The notes beneath the pieces are model-generated. The model worked only from the letters and a program-made list of their open reading frames with translations, did no database searches and was not told where the DNA came from. From Sphingobacterium puteale (GTDB taxonomy: Bacteria; Bacteroidota; Bacteroidia; Sphingobacteriales; Sphingobacteriaceae): a stretch of 64,000 nucleotides of DNA. Numbering within the stretch: position 1 is the first letter of the stretch; the number at the start of each line of letters is the position of its first letter. The stretch spans positions 1-64,000 of the forward strand of contig NZ_RBWS01000020.1 in assembly GCF_003627955.1 (NCBI RefSeq). Reading direction: 5' to 3'. Shown here one piece after another: positions 34,715-43,414 of this stretch. The translations under genes were made by a program, and so were the position numbers.

Positions 34715-36697
34715 ATGAATAGTTTTTTTGCTCGCAAGTACGTCGTTTCCGGAATCTTTGTTGCCATTGCGCTGACTTTGGTCGCCCGCCTATTTTATTT
34801 ACAGATCATTGACGATTCCTATATACATTCAGCCAATAGCAATGTCATGCGCAAGGTCATTGTTTACCCTGCAAGGGGTGTAATTTTGGACCGCAAGGGT
34901 AAGGTATTGGTACAAAATGAGCCTGTCTATGATTTGATGGTAACGCCACGCGAGGTGAAAGAAATTGATACTGCTCTGTTTTGCAAATTAATCGAGATCG
35001 ACAAAGAAGGCTTTATTAAACGAATGGATAAAGCTAGGGCACACTCCCCGTACAGGGCATCAATTTTTGAAAAACAGCTATCTGTCCGGACTTGGGCTCA
35101 GTATCAGGAATATCAATATCAGTTTCGCGGGTTTTATGTACAAAAGAGAACGATCCGGAGTTATCCCGATAGTATTGCTGCTCAATTTTTAGGTTATGTC
35201 AGTGAGGTAAATGATAAAGATATTGAGCGATCGAATGGATTTTACCGTAGTGGCGACTATATCGGCAGAAGTGGTGTTGAACGTTCATATGAAGATCTGA
35301 TCCGGGGGAAAAGAGGTGTTAACAACTTAATGGTGGATGCATTGAATCGTCCTAAAGGTATATTTATGGAGGGTAAATATGACACCTTGGCCGTGGCCGG
35401 TGAAGGTTTGGTTTCCTCCTTGGACAAGGATCTACAAATATTAGGTGAAAACCTCATGAAAAATAAATTAGGTTCCATCGTTGCCATTGAACCGGCAACA
35501 GGAGAAATCCTGGCTTATGTGAGTAGCCCAAGTTACAATCCGAATCTGATGGTTGGCCGTCAGGTGGGCAACAATTACATGAAATTGCTGAACGATGAGA
35601 CCAAGCCCCTTTTTAACCGCCCCATTCAAGCATCCTATCCTCCAGGTTCTGTTTTTAAGGTCGTTTCGGCCTTAACGGCGCAACAAGCCGGAGTAATCGA
35701 CCGCAATACGGTATTTTTCTGTCCGCACGGTTATAGCTATGGTGGTGGACGTGGCTGGATGGGCTGTACCCACTATCATGGATCAACGACCTTACAACGT
35801 TCTGTCGCTGTTTCCTGTAACACATACTACGGGTTTACTTATGCAAAGATGATCGATGGCCGTGGTCTTTCCGGCCCGAAAGCTTACGACCTCTGGCGAA
35901 ATGCAGTCACACAGTTTGGAATCGGACACAAATTAGGGATAGATCTACCGGGGGAGAAAGCAGGTTTATTGCCTACATCGGAGTTTTATACAAAACGTTA
36001 CGGCAATGACAAGTGGCGTTCAAGTTTTAATATCTCTTTATCCATTGGACAAGGTGAAATGGGCATCACGCCATTACAAATGGCCAATATCATGGCTATT
36101 GTCGCGAATAGAGGCTTTTATTATAGACCCCACCTTATTAAAGGAATCGGTGCGCAAAAAATCGCCAAAAAGGAATTCACGGAAAAGATAAGCGCTGGGG
36201 TGGATGAACGATATTATCCTGTCGTGATCCAGGGGATGAGTGATGCCGTAAACACACCTGAAGGTACAGCTTGGTCAAATCGTATTCCCGGGATTGAAAT
36301 GTGCGGAAAAACAGGTACGGCACAAAATCCACATGGTGAAAATCACGCCGTATTTTTCGCATTTGCCCCGCGGGAAAATCCTAAAATTGCCATAGCGGTA
36401 TTTGTTGAAAATGCAGGTTATGGCGGCACTTGGGCTGGCCCAATCGCCAGCATGATGGTGGAGAAATACTTAAAAGATACCATTACGGCACCAAAATATA
36501 TTCAGGATCGGATCTATAAAGCAAACTTTCTCCCGGCGCCAAAAAAAGTAATAGATCCCAAAAGTAAAGATGTCAAGAAGGCGGATTCGATCAAATCAAA
36601 AACAGATACTGTTAAAGCAAAGCGTCAAGTGGCAGCCCTGGTAAAACCAAAGGAAACAATTGTTCACCATAGCGAGGTAAAGAGAAGATATGAATAA
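34715..36697 (+). CDS. mrdA: Penicillin-binding protein 2 (elongation transpeptidase)
   Basis: A 660-residue class B PBP. It has one N-terminal membrane helix (about 10-29), the dimerisation/pedestal domain, and the transpeptidase domain with SxxK at Ser312 (PPGSVFK), SxN in VAVSCNTYYG and KTG in CGKTGTAQNP. It crosslinks the peptidoglycan strands made by RodA. The C terminus carries a Lys-rich extension of about 50 residues (VKKADSIKSKTDTVKAK) not needed for catalysis. rodA overlaps its end by 8 bp. Confidence 0.96.
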   Translation: MNSFFARKYVVSGIFVAIALTLVARLFYLQIIDDSYIHSANSNVMRKVIVYPARGVILDRKGKVLVQNEPVYDLMVTPREVKEIDTALFCKLIEIDKEGFIKRMDKARAHSPYRASIFEKQLSVRTWAQYQEYQYQFRGFYVQKRTIRSYPDSIAAQFLGYVSEVNDKDIERSNGFYRSGDYIGRSGVERSYEDLIRGKRGVNNLMVDALNRPKGIFMEGKYDTLAVAGEGLVSSLDKDLQILGENLMKNKLGSIVAIEPATGEILAYVSSPSYNPNLMVGRQVGNNYMKLLNDETKPLFNRPIQASYPPGSVFKVVSALTAQQAGVIDRNTVFFCPHGYSYGGGRGWMGCTHYHGSTTLQRSVAVSCNTYYGFTYAKMIDGRGLSGPKAYDLWRNAVTQFGIGHKLGIDLPGEKAGLLPTSEFYTKRYGNDKWRSSFNISLSIGQGEMGITPLQMANIMAIVANRGFYYRPHLIKGIGAQKIAKKEFTEKISAGVDERYYPVVIQGMSDAVNTPEGTAWSNRIPGIEMCGKTGTAQNPHGENHAVFFAFAPRENPKIAIAVFVENAGYGGTWAGPIASMMVEKYLKDTITAPKYIQDRIYKANFLPAPKKVIDPKSKDVKKADSIKSKTDTVKAKRQVAALVKPKETIVHHSEVKRRYE

Positions 36698-37955
36698 TCA
36701 AAAAAATAGTTTCTTTGGAAAAATTGATTGGCTGACAATCATGCTTTGGCTTTCGTTGTGTATAATCGGTCTTTTCAATATCCGTGCGGCTGTTTTTAAT
36801 CCAGATATGCCCGGTTTCTTCAGCTTGGGGACCAACTATGGAAAACAGTCTTTGTATCTTGTTTCGGCGATTATATTAGGTATATCCATTTTGATTATAG
36901 ATGCCAAGTTTTTCAGTTCAGCTTCGCCGATATTCTACGGAATAACGGCCATCTTACTTGTTATTGTTTTGGTTGTGGGCCGAAATGTAGGTGGAAATCA
37001 GGCCTGGATTGATTTGGGATTCTTCCGGCTGCAACCGTCCGAGTTTGCCAAACTTTCAACCTGTCTGTTGCTGGCCAATTTTTTAAGCGCCCAGAGCAAT
37101 AAAGCACCCACTATGCAAACCTTGGCCATGGGCGCAGGTATTGTACTATTTCCTGTATTCTTGGTTATGCTACAGCCCGACACGGGATCTGCATTGGCTT
37201 TCTTTTCCTTAATTTTCGTATTTTACCGTGAAGGGTATGTAAACAACGAGTTATTGATATTCGGTGGACTGTGTATTTTGCTTTTCGTTTTGGCTTTGCT
37301 GTTCAACCCGTGGATATTAATCTTGGTATTAGCCCTTATCATTGGATTTTTTATGTGGAGTTTCCGAAAAAAGAGGAAATACATCATTAATTTAAGTATT
37401 CTTTTCGCTGCCTGTACCGCGTTTATACTATGCGTCGACTTGGTTTACGACCATGTATTGCAACCACACCAACGTGATCGGATCGATATCATTCTTGGCA
37501 AAACGCAAGACCTCCGAGGAAAGGGCTATAATTTGAACCAGTCTAAAATTGCCATTGGTTCAGGTCAATTTTGGGGCAAGGGCTACTTACAGGGTACACA
37601 AACAAAGTATAATTTTGTTCCCGAACAGAGTACAGATTTTATCTTCTGTACCGTAGGGGAAGAATGGGGATTTGTCGGCTCAGTAACACTGATAACAATC
37701 TATCTCACCCTACTCTTGCGTATCATTCATATCGCGGAGCGACAGCGTTCGGCATTTGCCCGCATCTACGCTTACGGCGTGGCCTCCATCCTATTTTTTC
37801 ACTTGTTTATCAATATCGGAATGACTATAGGAATCATCCCTGTCATTGGAATTCCATTGCCTTTTGTCAGCTATGGAGGCTCTTCACTCTGGAGTTTCAC
37901 GATACTGCTCTTTATCATGCTCAAATTTGACTCCAATAGAAAAGGGGTCGTATAG
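36690..37955 (+). CDS. rodA: SEDS-family glycosyltransferase RodA
   Basis: A 421-residue polytopic membrane protein, the peptidoglycan polymerase of the elongasome that works with PBP2. The SEDS signatures RLQPSEFAKL, the catalytic-region Asp in LQPDTGSAL, and the C-terminal GIIPVIGIPLPFVSYGGSS are present. Compared with E. coli RodA (370 residues) it has an extra hydrophobic insert around 190-240, which I believe is common in Bacteroidota. Last gene of the operon. Confidence 0.96.
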   Translation: MNNQKNSFFGKIDWLTIMLWLSLCIIGLFNIRAAVFNPDMPGFFSLGTNYGKQSLYLVSAIILGISILIIDAKFFSSASPIFYGITAILLVIVLVVGRNVGGNQAWIDLGFFRLQPSEFAKLSTCLLLANFLSAQSNKAPTMQTLAMGAGIVLFPVFLVMLQPDTGSALAFFSLIFVFYREGYVNNELLIFGGLCILLFVLALLFNPWILILVLALIIGFFMWSFRKKRKYIINLSILFAACTAFILCVDLVYDHVLQPHQRDRIDIILGKTQDLRGKGYNLNQSKIAIGSGQFWGKGYLQGTQTKYNFVPEQSTDFIFCTVGEEWGFVGSVTLITIYLTLLLRIIHIAERQRSAFARIYAYGVASILFFHLFINIGMTIGIIPVIGIPLPFVSYGGSSLWSFTILLFIMLKFDSNRKGVV

Positions 37956-37962
37956 TTTGCAG

Positions 37963-38004
37963 TTGGTACTGGGAGAGATTTTACTAAATCCTTTCCAGTA
38001 CCAG
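37963..38004. terminator. Hairpin between convergent rodA and phosphorylase genes
   Basis: TTGGTACTGG (37963-37972) pairs with CCAGTACCAG (37995-38004), 10 bp including one G-T pair, overlapping the 3' end of the phosphorylase gene. No T-run, so the role is uncertain. Confidence 0.4.
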
Positions 38005-38838
38005 TTGAATCGCCTTTTCCACGACCGCTTCAGGATCTGCAGAAAATTCTCCCGCTACCCTACTTGCTAAAATGGCATTAATGGATAAAGCCTGATGACC
38101 GAACATGTTCGCCAGCGCATAGATACCGGCAGTTTCCATTTCCAGATTGGTCAAACGGAAATCGTTATGCCGAAATGAATTTATCAAAGAAATCAGATCC
38201 GGGATCGTATTGTCTGATCGTAGACAACGTCCCTGTGGCGCATAAAATCCCGGTGCCGTCAACGTTATCCCTTTAGGTAGATCGAAAGCAATTCGGTCCA
38301 ATAATCGCTCTCCGGCACGTGCTACATAAGGTTTTAAACTTAACTGTGGAAAATAACGAATTAGAGCCTGCTGGATATTCAATTCAATTTCATCATAAGG
38401 TTTTTGGTAGAACTGCATCAATGCATCAAAGCCAACCCCATATTCCGAAGCCAATATACTTCCCATTTCAACATCTGTCTGTACAGCACCGGAAGTACCG
38501 ATACGCACGATTTCCAAAGCGGTCAGTTCGCTCCTTACTTCCCTACGCTGAAAATCGATGTTCACCAAAGCATCCAGTTCATTCAATACGATATCGATAT
38601 TATCTGTACCTATACCCGTAGAGATCACGCTCAGCCGTTTGGCACCAATATATCCCGTATGGGTGATAAACTCACGCTTCCCTTTTTTGAGTTCAATACG
38701 GTCGAAATATTTCGACACCTTGGCGACACGGTCCGGGTCTCCTACCGTAATGATCGTATGGGCTAAGTCCTCCGGCAATAAATTCAAATGGTAAATACTT
38801 CCATCTGAATTCAAAATGAGTTCTGAATTGTTTATCAT
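37984..38838 (-). CDS. Nucleoside phosphorylase (uridine phosphorylase-like)
   Basis: A 284-residue member of the PNP/UDP family that should cleave nucleosides with phosphate. Family marks are ITVGDPDRV near the N terminus (phosphate site), GIGTDNIDIVLNEL, a RIGTSGAVQ strand, and NLEMETAGIYAL with the ribose-binding Glu-Met-Glu. It is longer than E. coli Udp (253 residues). The ATG at 38838 overlaps the stop of the upstream yigZ-like gene as ATGA, a strong reason to choose it over the in-frame TTG at 38865. Last gene of a four-gene operon. Confidence 0.88.
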   Translation of the reverse strand: MINNSELILNSDGSIYHLNLLPEDLAHTIITVGDPDRVAKVSKYFDRIELKKGKREFITHTGYIGAKRLSVISTGIGTDNIDIVLNELDALVNIDFQRREVRSELTALEIVRIGTSGAVQTDVEMGSILASEYGVGFDALMQFYQKPYDEIELNIQQALIRYFPQLSLKPYVARAGERLLDRIAFDLPKGITLTAPGFYAPQGRCLRSDNTIPDLISLINSFRHNDFRLTNLEMETAGIYALANMFGHQALSINAILASRVAGEFSADPEAVVEKAIQLVLERI

Positions 38839-39452
38839 ATCGTTCTTAAATAATTCAATTGACAACCTTCAATTTTGGAAAAACGTTCCACGACACGGTT
38901 CACCTGCATTTTACGTACCTCAAATTCCAGATAGCAATTATTGTCAAATTCCTGCTTTTCGATTTCCAGTCCTTCTTCCTTAATAATACGCATAACATCA
39001 TTCATATTTAGATAATCAAAGGTCAAGCCATAGCTATCGTTAACTGTACGTTCGATGATCTGAGCTTGGTCCAAGGCATCCTGTGTAGCCGATTTATAAG
39101 CATTAATCAAGCCAGGTACACCCAATAGGGTTCCACCGAAATAACGGACAACAACGACGATTATATTTGTAATATCTGCCGAGAGCAAAGCATTTAAAAT
39201 AGGACGCCCTGCAGTTCCAGAGGGTTCACCGTCATCGTTTATCCGAAAGACATTCCGATCCGGAGTCAGCCGATAGGCCCAGCAGTGGTGTCTTGCCTTC
39301 GGATGCAGGGATTTCACTTCCTGTAAAACATCTTTTAATTTCTCCTCAGATTTAAAAGGAAATGCATAAGCGATAAATTTACTTCCCTTATCTCTAAAAA
39401 TTCCCTCATAGTTTGCATCGATCGTCCGATAAGTATCTTCAAATAAACTCAC
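38835..39452 (-). CDS. YigZ/IMPACT family protein
   Basis: A 205-residue protein of the YigZ/IMPACT family. The N-terminal UPF0029 domain is marked by GSKFIAYAF, HHCWAYRL, NDDGEPSGTAGRPIL and VVRYFGGTLLG; the C-terminal ferredoxin-like domain spans about 140-205. Bacterial members are linked to ribosome-associated stress control, but the molecular role is poorly defined. The frame is open to 39512. The GTG at 39452, whose GTGA overlaps the stop of the upstream transporter gene, gives the normal family length. Confidence 0.9.
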   Translation of the reverse strand: MSLFEDTYRTIDANYEGIFRDKGSKFIAYAFPFKSEEKLKDVLQEVKSLHPKARHHCWAYRLTPDRNVFRINDDGEPSGTAGRPILNALLSADITNIIVVVVRYFGGTLLGVPGLINAYKSATQDALDQAQIIERTVNDSYGLTFDYLNMNDVMRIIKEEGLEIEKQEFDNNCYLEFEVRKMQVNRVVERFSKIEGCQLNYLRTI

Positions 39453-40321
39453 TGATATGCGATAATTAAAACTGAAACAATGGAAAGAACTATCCCGAGG
39501 TAATTCAACCATGAGAGTCTTTCTTTAAAAAATAGTACACCGACCAAAGCACCCAGCGAGATAACACCAATATTCATCCCGGTGAATACGATGGAAGGGT
39601 TTTCAGGCAATGCCCGATGGGCTTTCATATAAAATAATATATTACAAAAATTGAAAGCACCTAAAATTAGACCATAGACGACTGCTTTAGGTGAAAAGGT
39701 CTGCTTGTCAACGAAGATAAAATAACCTAATAAACCAAATGCGATCAGCATGGCCATAACAAATATAATAAACATCGAACTGACATAAGGTATCGTCACA
39801 TGCAATGCCACCTGTTTAAAGAGGATATCAATAATCCCCATACCAATAAAAACAAGCAATGGGTAGAGGCCATTTCTATACTTTGCATTTGACTGCGTTA
39901 TTGTAGGAAGAGATTTTCGCCAACCGATGGAACATATGATCGCCAATAGACCTATCCCTATCCCCAACAGCTTGTTTCCCTGTAGCTTTTCCTGGAATAG
40001 AAAAAACGCTGCCAGCAGGGGAATAAATAAAGACAGCCGCTGAGCCACCTCTGTTTTTACCAAACCACTGTAACGGATAGATAGTGCAATAAATACAAAC
40101 ATCCCCGGTAACAGGACAGCCAATGCCGTATACAGCGGGAATGGTAAGGTCGTCAAGCTAATTTCCTTTATTTGGGGCCGTAATATAAAGTAGGTCAAAG
40201 CAACCGCCATCGGATAATTCCAAACGATCACTTGTTTTGTTTCCACGCCATACTGTTTCGCCAGTTTTAACAATACGGCTACAGTGACACTACAGATAAC
40301 ACTTATAAGGACAAAAATCAT
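39449..40321 (-). CDS. EamA/DMT-superfamily transporter
   Basis: A 290-residue membrane protein with about ten hydrophobic helices in two homologous halves, the drug/metabolite transporter fold. The C-terminal half ends in SLGALVGVLFFKERLSWLNYLGIVLSIVSVLII, the usual EamA repeat end with a conserved Glu before the last loop. Substrate unknown. It lies 15 bp after the nuclease gene and overlaps the yigZ-like gene by 4 bases. Confidence 0.88.
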   Translation of the reverse strand: MIFVLISVICSVTVAVLLKLAKQYGVETKQVIVWNYPMAVALTYFILRPQIKEISLTTLPFPLYTALAVLLPGMFVFIALSIRYSGLVKTEVAQRLSLFIPLLAAFFLFQEKLQGNKLLGIGIGLLAIICSIGWRKSLPTITQSNAKYRNGLYPLLVFIGMGIIDILFKQVALHVTIPYVSSMFIIFVMAMLIAFGLLGYFIFVDKQTFSPKAVVYGLILGAFNFCNILFYMKAHRALPENPSIVFTGMNIGVISLGALVGVLFFKERLSWLNYLGIVLSIVSVLIIAYQ

Positions 40322-40336
40322 TGTTCTGTTACTAAA

Positions 40337-40813
40337 TTACTTCCAAAGTCCACGCTTAGCCTGACGGGCCTGTCGTTCTAATTTCACAAAAAAATCAGCA
40401 TACTGAACATTCGGGGCCAAGGTGTAGGTCACCGCATAGCCCTGCTCGATCAGCTCCGCGTTAACAAATTTCTCCCGAAGATACACATAAGCAAGAAGTC
40501 TTCCATAACGATCCTTTTTACCGACATCAAATACCAGCTTCACATTTTTTCCGGTCAACAAAGTTTTTAGATATTCTTTTGCCTCCATGCCATAGTAACC
40601 AACCTCTTTACGTGCTGTCTTCCTTGTTTCGGGAGCATCAATCCCGATCAAGCGTACCCGTTCTCCTTTTTTACTACCATTTTCAATCACAAAGGTATCC
40701 CCGTCTATTACCCGTCTCACTTTCACATACCGCTCCTCCCCTTTATAAGAAAAACCTAAAAACAAGAAACAGATAATCGCGGTACTCACCAAAAAATTAA
40801 ATCGCTTTAGCAT
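40337..40813 (-). CDS. Thermonuclease-family nuclease (SNase fold)
   Basis: A 158-residue secreted or membrane-anchored nuclease. From the ATG at 40813 it begins with a hydrophobic signal or anchor (residues 1-22). The frame extends 25 codons upstream without improving the signal, so I prefer the shorter start. The staphylococcal nuclease domain shows RVIDGDTF, the catalytic RLIGIDAPETRK and the second catalytic Arg in DRYGRLLAYVYL. Likely degrades DNA/RNA outside the cytoplasm using Ca2+. First gene of the four-gene minus-strand operon. Confidence 0.9.
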   Translation of the reverse strand: MLKRFNFLVSTAIICFLFLGFSYKGEERYVKVRRVIDGDTFVIENGSKKGERVRLIGIDAPETRKTARKEVGYYGMEAKEYLKTLLTGKNVKLVFDVGKKDRYGRLLAYVYLREKFVNAELIEQGYAVTYTLAPNVQYADFFVKLERQARQAKRGLWK

Positions 40814-40866
40814 AAAAATCAAATTTGGGCAAAGGTAATAAAATACTTTTTCAGCAAACAACATAT

Positions 40867-41150
40867 AAAATACTCCATATTTCAACAAAAAAAAACGGTA
40901 TTTTCAATAAAAAAAACACTAAAAAAAAATAGCTGTTTTTAATATGCTTTTTTTATTAAAAAACCATTAAAAAAAACAGACATAAAAGAGATTACAAAAA
41001 CAATAAAAGCCTATATAAAAGAAAATTACAAAAACAAACAACTTCAAAAAACCTAAAAAAACATTTATTTTTAACACAAAAAAAGCAGAAAAAAAACAAC
41101 CAAAAACACACCTATAAATGATATATTTTATATGAAAAAATTTATTTTTT
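40867..41150. other. Extremely A-rich tract upstream of the aromatic operon
   Basis: About 280 bp in which the plus strand is dominated by A with many runs of five to ten A, some spaced near one helical turn. A hydrophobic Phe-rich ORF on the minus strand is a by-product of this composition. The tract ends at the promoter of the leader peptide. Such A-tracts bend DNA and can act as UP elements. No other element seen. Confidence 0.5.
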
Positions 41151-41151
41151 C

Positions 41152-41181
41152 TTTGATATTCCAAAAACATTCGTACATTTG
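41152..41181 (+). promoter_or_regulatory. Promoter of the aromatic amino-acid operon
   Basis: TTTG (41152-41155), 18 bases, TACATTTG (41174-41181): a complete consensus promoter. The predicted start near 41187 is about 15 nt before the leader peptide ATG. Confidence 0.75.
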
Positions 41182-41201
41182 AAATGTCAAACAACACAAG
41201 G

Positions 41202-41267
41202 ATGAACAGATCATATACATATTTCTATTTTAACTTCTTTTATTTTAAAAATAAGAGCCGGGATTAG
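41202..41267 (+). CDS. Phe/Tyr-rich leader peptide of the aromatic operon
   Basis: A 21-codon ORF starting at the ATG 41202 just after the promoter and ending at TAG 41265-41267. Residues 8-15 read FYFNFFYF. In all five Phe (8, 10, 12, 13, 15) and four Tyr (5, 7, 9, 14) make up nine of 21 residues. AAGG directly abuts the ATG. Position, composition and the following terminator match amino-acid-sensing leader peptides such as E. coli PheL. Ribosomes short of charged tRNA-Phe or tRNA-Tyr would stall in 41214-41246, before the antiterminator segment. Too short for ordinary gene finding; no product function beyond being translated is expected. Confidence 0.8.
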   Translation: MNRSYTYFYFNFFYFKNKSRD

Positions 41268-41333
41268 ATTGTGTATACATTAAAATATAACAAGAAAGAG
41301 TCCCGGTTTAGATCATCGGGACTCTTTCTTGTT
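41255..41333 (+). promoter_or_regulatory. Transcription attenuator with competing hairpins
   Basis: Terminator: a 17-bp perfect stem, 41289-41305 with 41317-41333, loop of 11. Antiterminator: CCGGGA (41258-41263) pairs with TCCCGG (41301-41306), extendable with wobble pairs to 41255-41265 / 41299-41309. The two are mutually exclusive because both use 41299-41305. A ribosome reaching the leader stop codon at 41265 covers CCGGGA and lets the terminator form. A ribosome stalled at the Phe/Tyr codons leaves it free and blocks the terminator. A T-rich segment lies within the 3' arm; there is no long T-run after the stem, which is the weak point. Confidence 0.75.
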
Positions 41334-41359
41334 TAAGGGCAAAATAGTAACAAAAAAAA

Positions 41360-42184
41360 ATGAGTTTAAAAATTGCGATACAAGGAGCAAAAGCTTCATT
41401 TCACGAGGAAGCAGCATTTAAATATTTTGGACGCGAAGTCGAGATTGTTGAATGTGATTCATTCAAAAAAACCTGTGAATTGCTTAAGCAAAGAAAAGTA
41501 GATTACATTGTTATGGCGATCGAGAATTCGATTGCGGGTAGCCTATTACCAAACTACAATCTGCTTCGGGATTATAAATTTCATATCACAGGTGAAGTCT
41601 ATCTCAACATTCAACAGAATCTGATGGTATTACCGGGTGTAAAATTGAAAGACATCAAGCATATCGAATCACATCCGATCGCCATCCGTCAATGCGAAGA
41701 ATTTCTTTCGGAGCTGGAAGGTGTACGTATTACCGAAGGGTCAGACACCGCGGCCACAGCAAAGATGATTGCTGAACGGAAATTGACTGATACCGCTGCT
41801 ATTGCGGGTACCTTGGCTGCAGAGATTTACGGTCTTGAGATTTTAGAAAAAAGAATCGAAACCAATAAAAAGAATGCAACACGTTTTTTAGTTCTTTCGA
41901 ATGAGGTGGTTGAACATAAAAATGCGAATAAAGCATCCTTATCGTTCCAAACGGGAAATACTGTTGGTTCCTTAGCGACAATTTTACAGTGTTTTGCTGA
42001 GCAAAATATCAACCTGAGCAAGATTCAGTCTATGCCTGTTATCGGAAAACGCAACGAATATGACTTTTTCGTTGATGTTGAATGGAAAAAACAATCAGAC
42101 TATGAAGCTGCGATCCGAAAAGTACTCAAACATAGTGTCAATTTCAATATTATGGGCGAGTACATCAAAAACGAGAAACTATAA
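41360..42184 (+). CDS. pheA: Prephenate dehydratase
   Basis: A 274-residue monofunctional prephenate dehydratase (prephenate to phenylpyruvate, the committed phenylalanine step). The catalytic domain covers about 1-185, with VMAIENSIAGSLLPNY and the SHPIAIRQCEEFL segment. The regulatory ACT domain covers about 190-270 (GSLATILQCFAEQNINLSKIQSMP), where Phe would bind. No chorismate mutase domain is present at the N terminus; that activity is fused to the next gene product. It is the first structural gene after the attenuator. Confidence 0.94.
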   Translation: MSLKIAIQGAKASFHEEAAFKYFGREVEIVECDSFKKTCELLKQRKVDYIVMAIENSIAGSLLPNYNLLRDYKFHITGEVYLNIQQNLMVLPGVKLKDIKHIESHPIAIRQCEEFLSELEGVRITEGSDTAATAKMIAERKLTDTAAIAGTLAAEIYGLEILEKRIETNKKNATRFLVLSNEVVEHKNANKASLSFQTGNTVGSLATILQCFAEQNINLSKIQSMPVIGKRNEYDFFVDVEWKKQSDYEAAIRKVLKHSVNFNIMGEYIKNEKL

Positions 42185-42301
42185 TCAACAAATTAATACT
42201 TATAAAACAATCAACTTACCCTGAATCTGTTGGAGCTATAAAAACTTACAAAACAAGCTTAACAGCTTAACAGACTCAAATACTTTTAAAAATTTATTCC
42301 G

Positions 42302-43414
42302 ATGAAAAATACATTAGAAATCACTCCTTTGAAATCATGGTTGGATACTGGAGACAAGCCTTTAATTATCGCAGGCCCTTGTAGTGCAGAGACAGAAGAA
42401 CAATTGGTATCTACAGCACACCTATTGGCAAATACTGGAAAAGTAAATATTTTACGTGCAGGAATCTGGAAGCCACGTACGCGTCCGGGCGAATTTGAAG
42501 GTATCGGTTCCATTGGTCTGGAGTGGTTGAAGAGAGCGAAAGAAGAAACAGGTTTATTAACAGCTACAGAGGTTGCAACAGCAAAACATGTCGAAGAAGC
42601 TTTGGCAGCTGGTGTTGATGTACTTTGGGTAGGTGCACGTTCCACTGCAAATCCATTCACAGTACAAGAAATTGCTGATGCACTACAGGGCGTAGATGTA
42701 CCTGTTTTCGTAAAAAACCCTGTTAACCCTGATTTATCGTTATGGATCGGTGCTTTGGAGCGTATCAATCGTGCTGGTATCAAAAAATTAGGTGCGATCC
42801 ACCGCGGTTTCTCTTCTTACGAGAAAACAGCATTCCGTAATGAACCGATGTGGGATTTAGCCATCCAGTTAAAAACTGCTTGCCCTAATTTGCCGATCAT
42901 CAATGACCCTAGCCACATCTGTGGTAACCGTGAATTGCTACCGTACATCGCCCAAAAAGCTATGGATATGGATATGCAAGGTTTGATCATTGAATCACAT
43001 ATTGATCCTTCTGTTGCATGGACAGATGCCAAGCAACAGGTTACACCAGCAGCCCTAGCAGAGTTGATCAATCATTTGACATTACGTAAAGCTGATTCTA
43101 ACAACCCTTCATTCGAGGATAAATTAGCCGAATTGCGTAGTAACATTGACAAATTGGATGACTTAATTATCCAAAAAATCGGTGAGCGGATGAAAATTGC
43201 AGAGAAAATCGGTGAATACAAACGCGATAACAATGTGACGATCTTACAGGTAAACCGTTGGGATGAGATTGTTCAAAAACGCACAAAACTTGCTGAAGCG
43301 CTATCTTTGGGCAGTGAATTTGCAACAAAATTCCTAGAATTAATTCACAACGAATCTATCCGTAAACAAAATGCGGTCATGAATTCACAGGAACAACCAA
43401 CAGCTGAAGCATAA
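42302..43414 (+). CDS. DAHP synthase fused to chorismate mutase
   Basis: A 370-residue bifunctional enzyme. Residues 1-260 are a class I-beta type DAHP synthase (first shikimate step) with IAGPCSAE (about 26-33), GIWKPRTRPGEFEG, and NDPSHICG. Residues about 270-360 are an AroQ chorismate mutase (ELRSNIDKLDDLIIQKIGERMKIAEKIGEYK). Having the mutase at the C terminus is the arrangement known in Bacteroidota such as Porphyromonas. It joins the entry step with the branch point to Phe and Tyr, and chorismate or prephenate feedback through the mutase domain is likely by family knowledge. Its stop overlaps the aroA start (TAATG). Confidence 0.95.
   Translation: MKNTLEITPLKSWLDTGDKPLIIAGPCSAETEEQLVSTAHLLANTGKVNILRAGIWKPRTRPGEFEGIGSIGLEWLKRAKEETGLLTATEVATAKHVEEALAAGVDVLWVGARSTANPFTVQEIADALQGVDVPVFVKNPVNPDLSLWIGALERINRAGIKKLGAIHRGFSSYEKTAFRNEPMWDLAIQLKTACPNLPIINDPSHICGNRELLPYIAQKAMDMDMQGLIIESHIDPSVAWTDAKQQVTPAALAELINHLTLRKADSNNPSFEDKLAELRSNIDKLDDLIIQKIGERMKIAEKIGEYKRDNNVTILQVNRWDEIVQKRTKLAEALSLGSEFATKFLELIHNESIRKQNAVMNSQEQPTAEA

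Noticed and set aside
40967..41197. 76-residue hydrophobic minus-strand ORF
   Set aside because: Its Phe-rich translation is what any A-rich plus strand yields; it covers the operon promoter and has no support of its own.
42185..42301. A separate attenuator before the DAHP synthase gene
   Set aside because: The 117-bp gap has a short tandem CTTAACAG repeat but no leader ORF and no strong hairpin.
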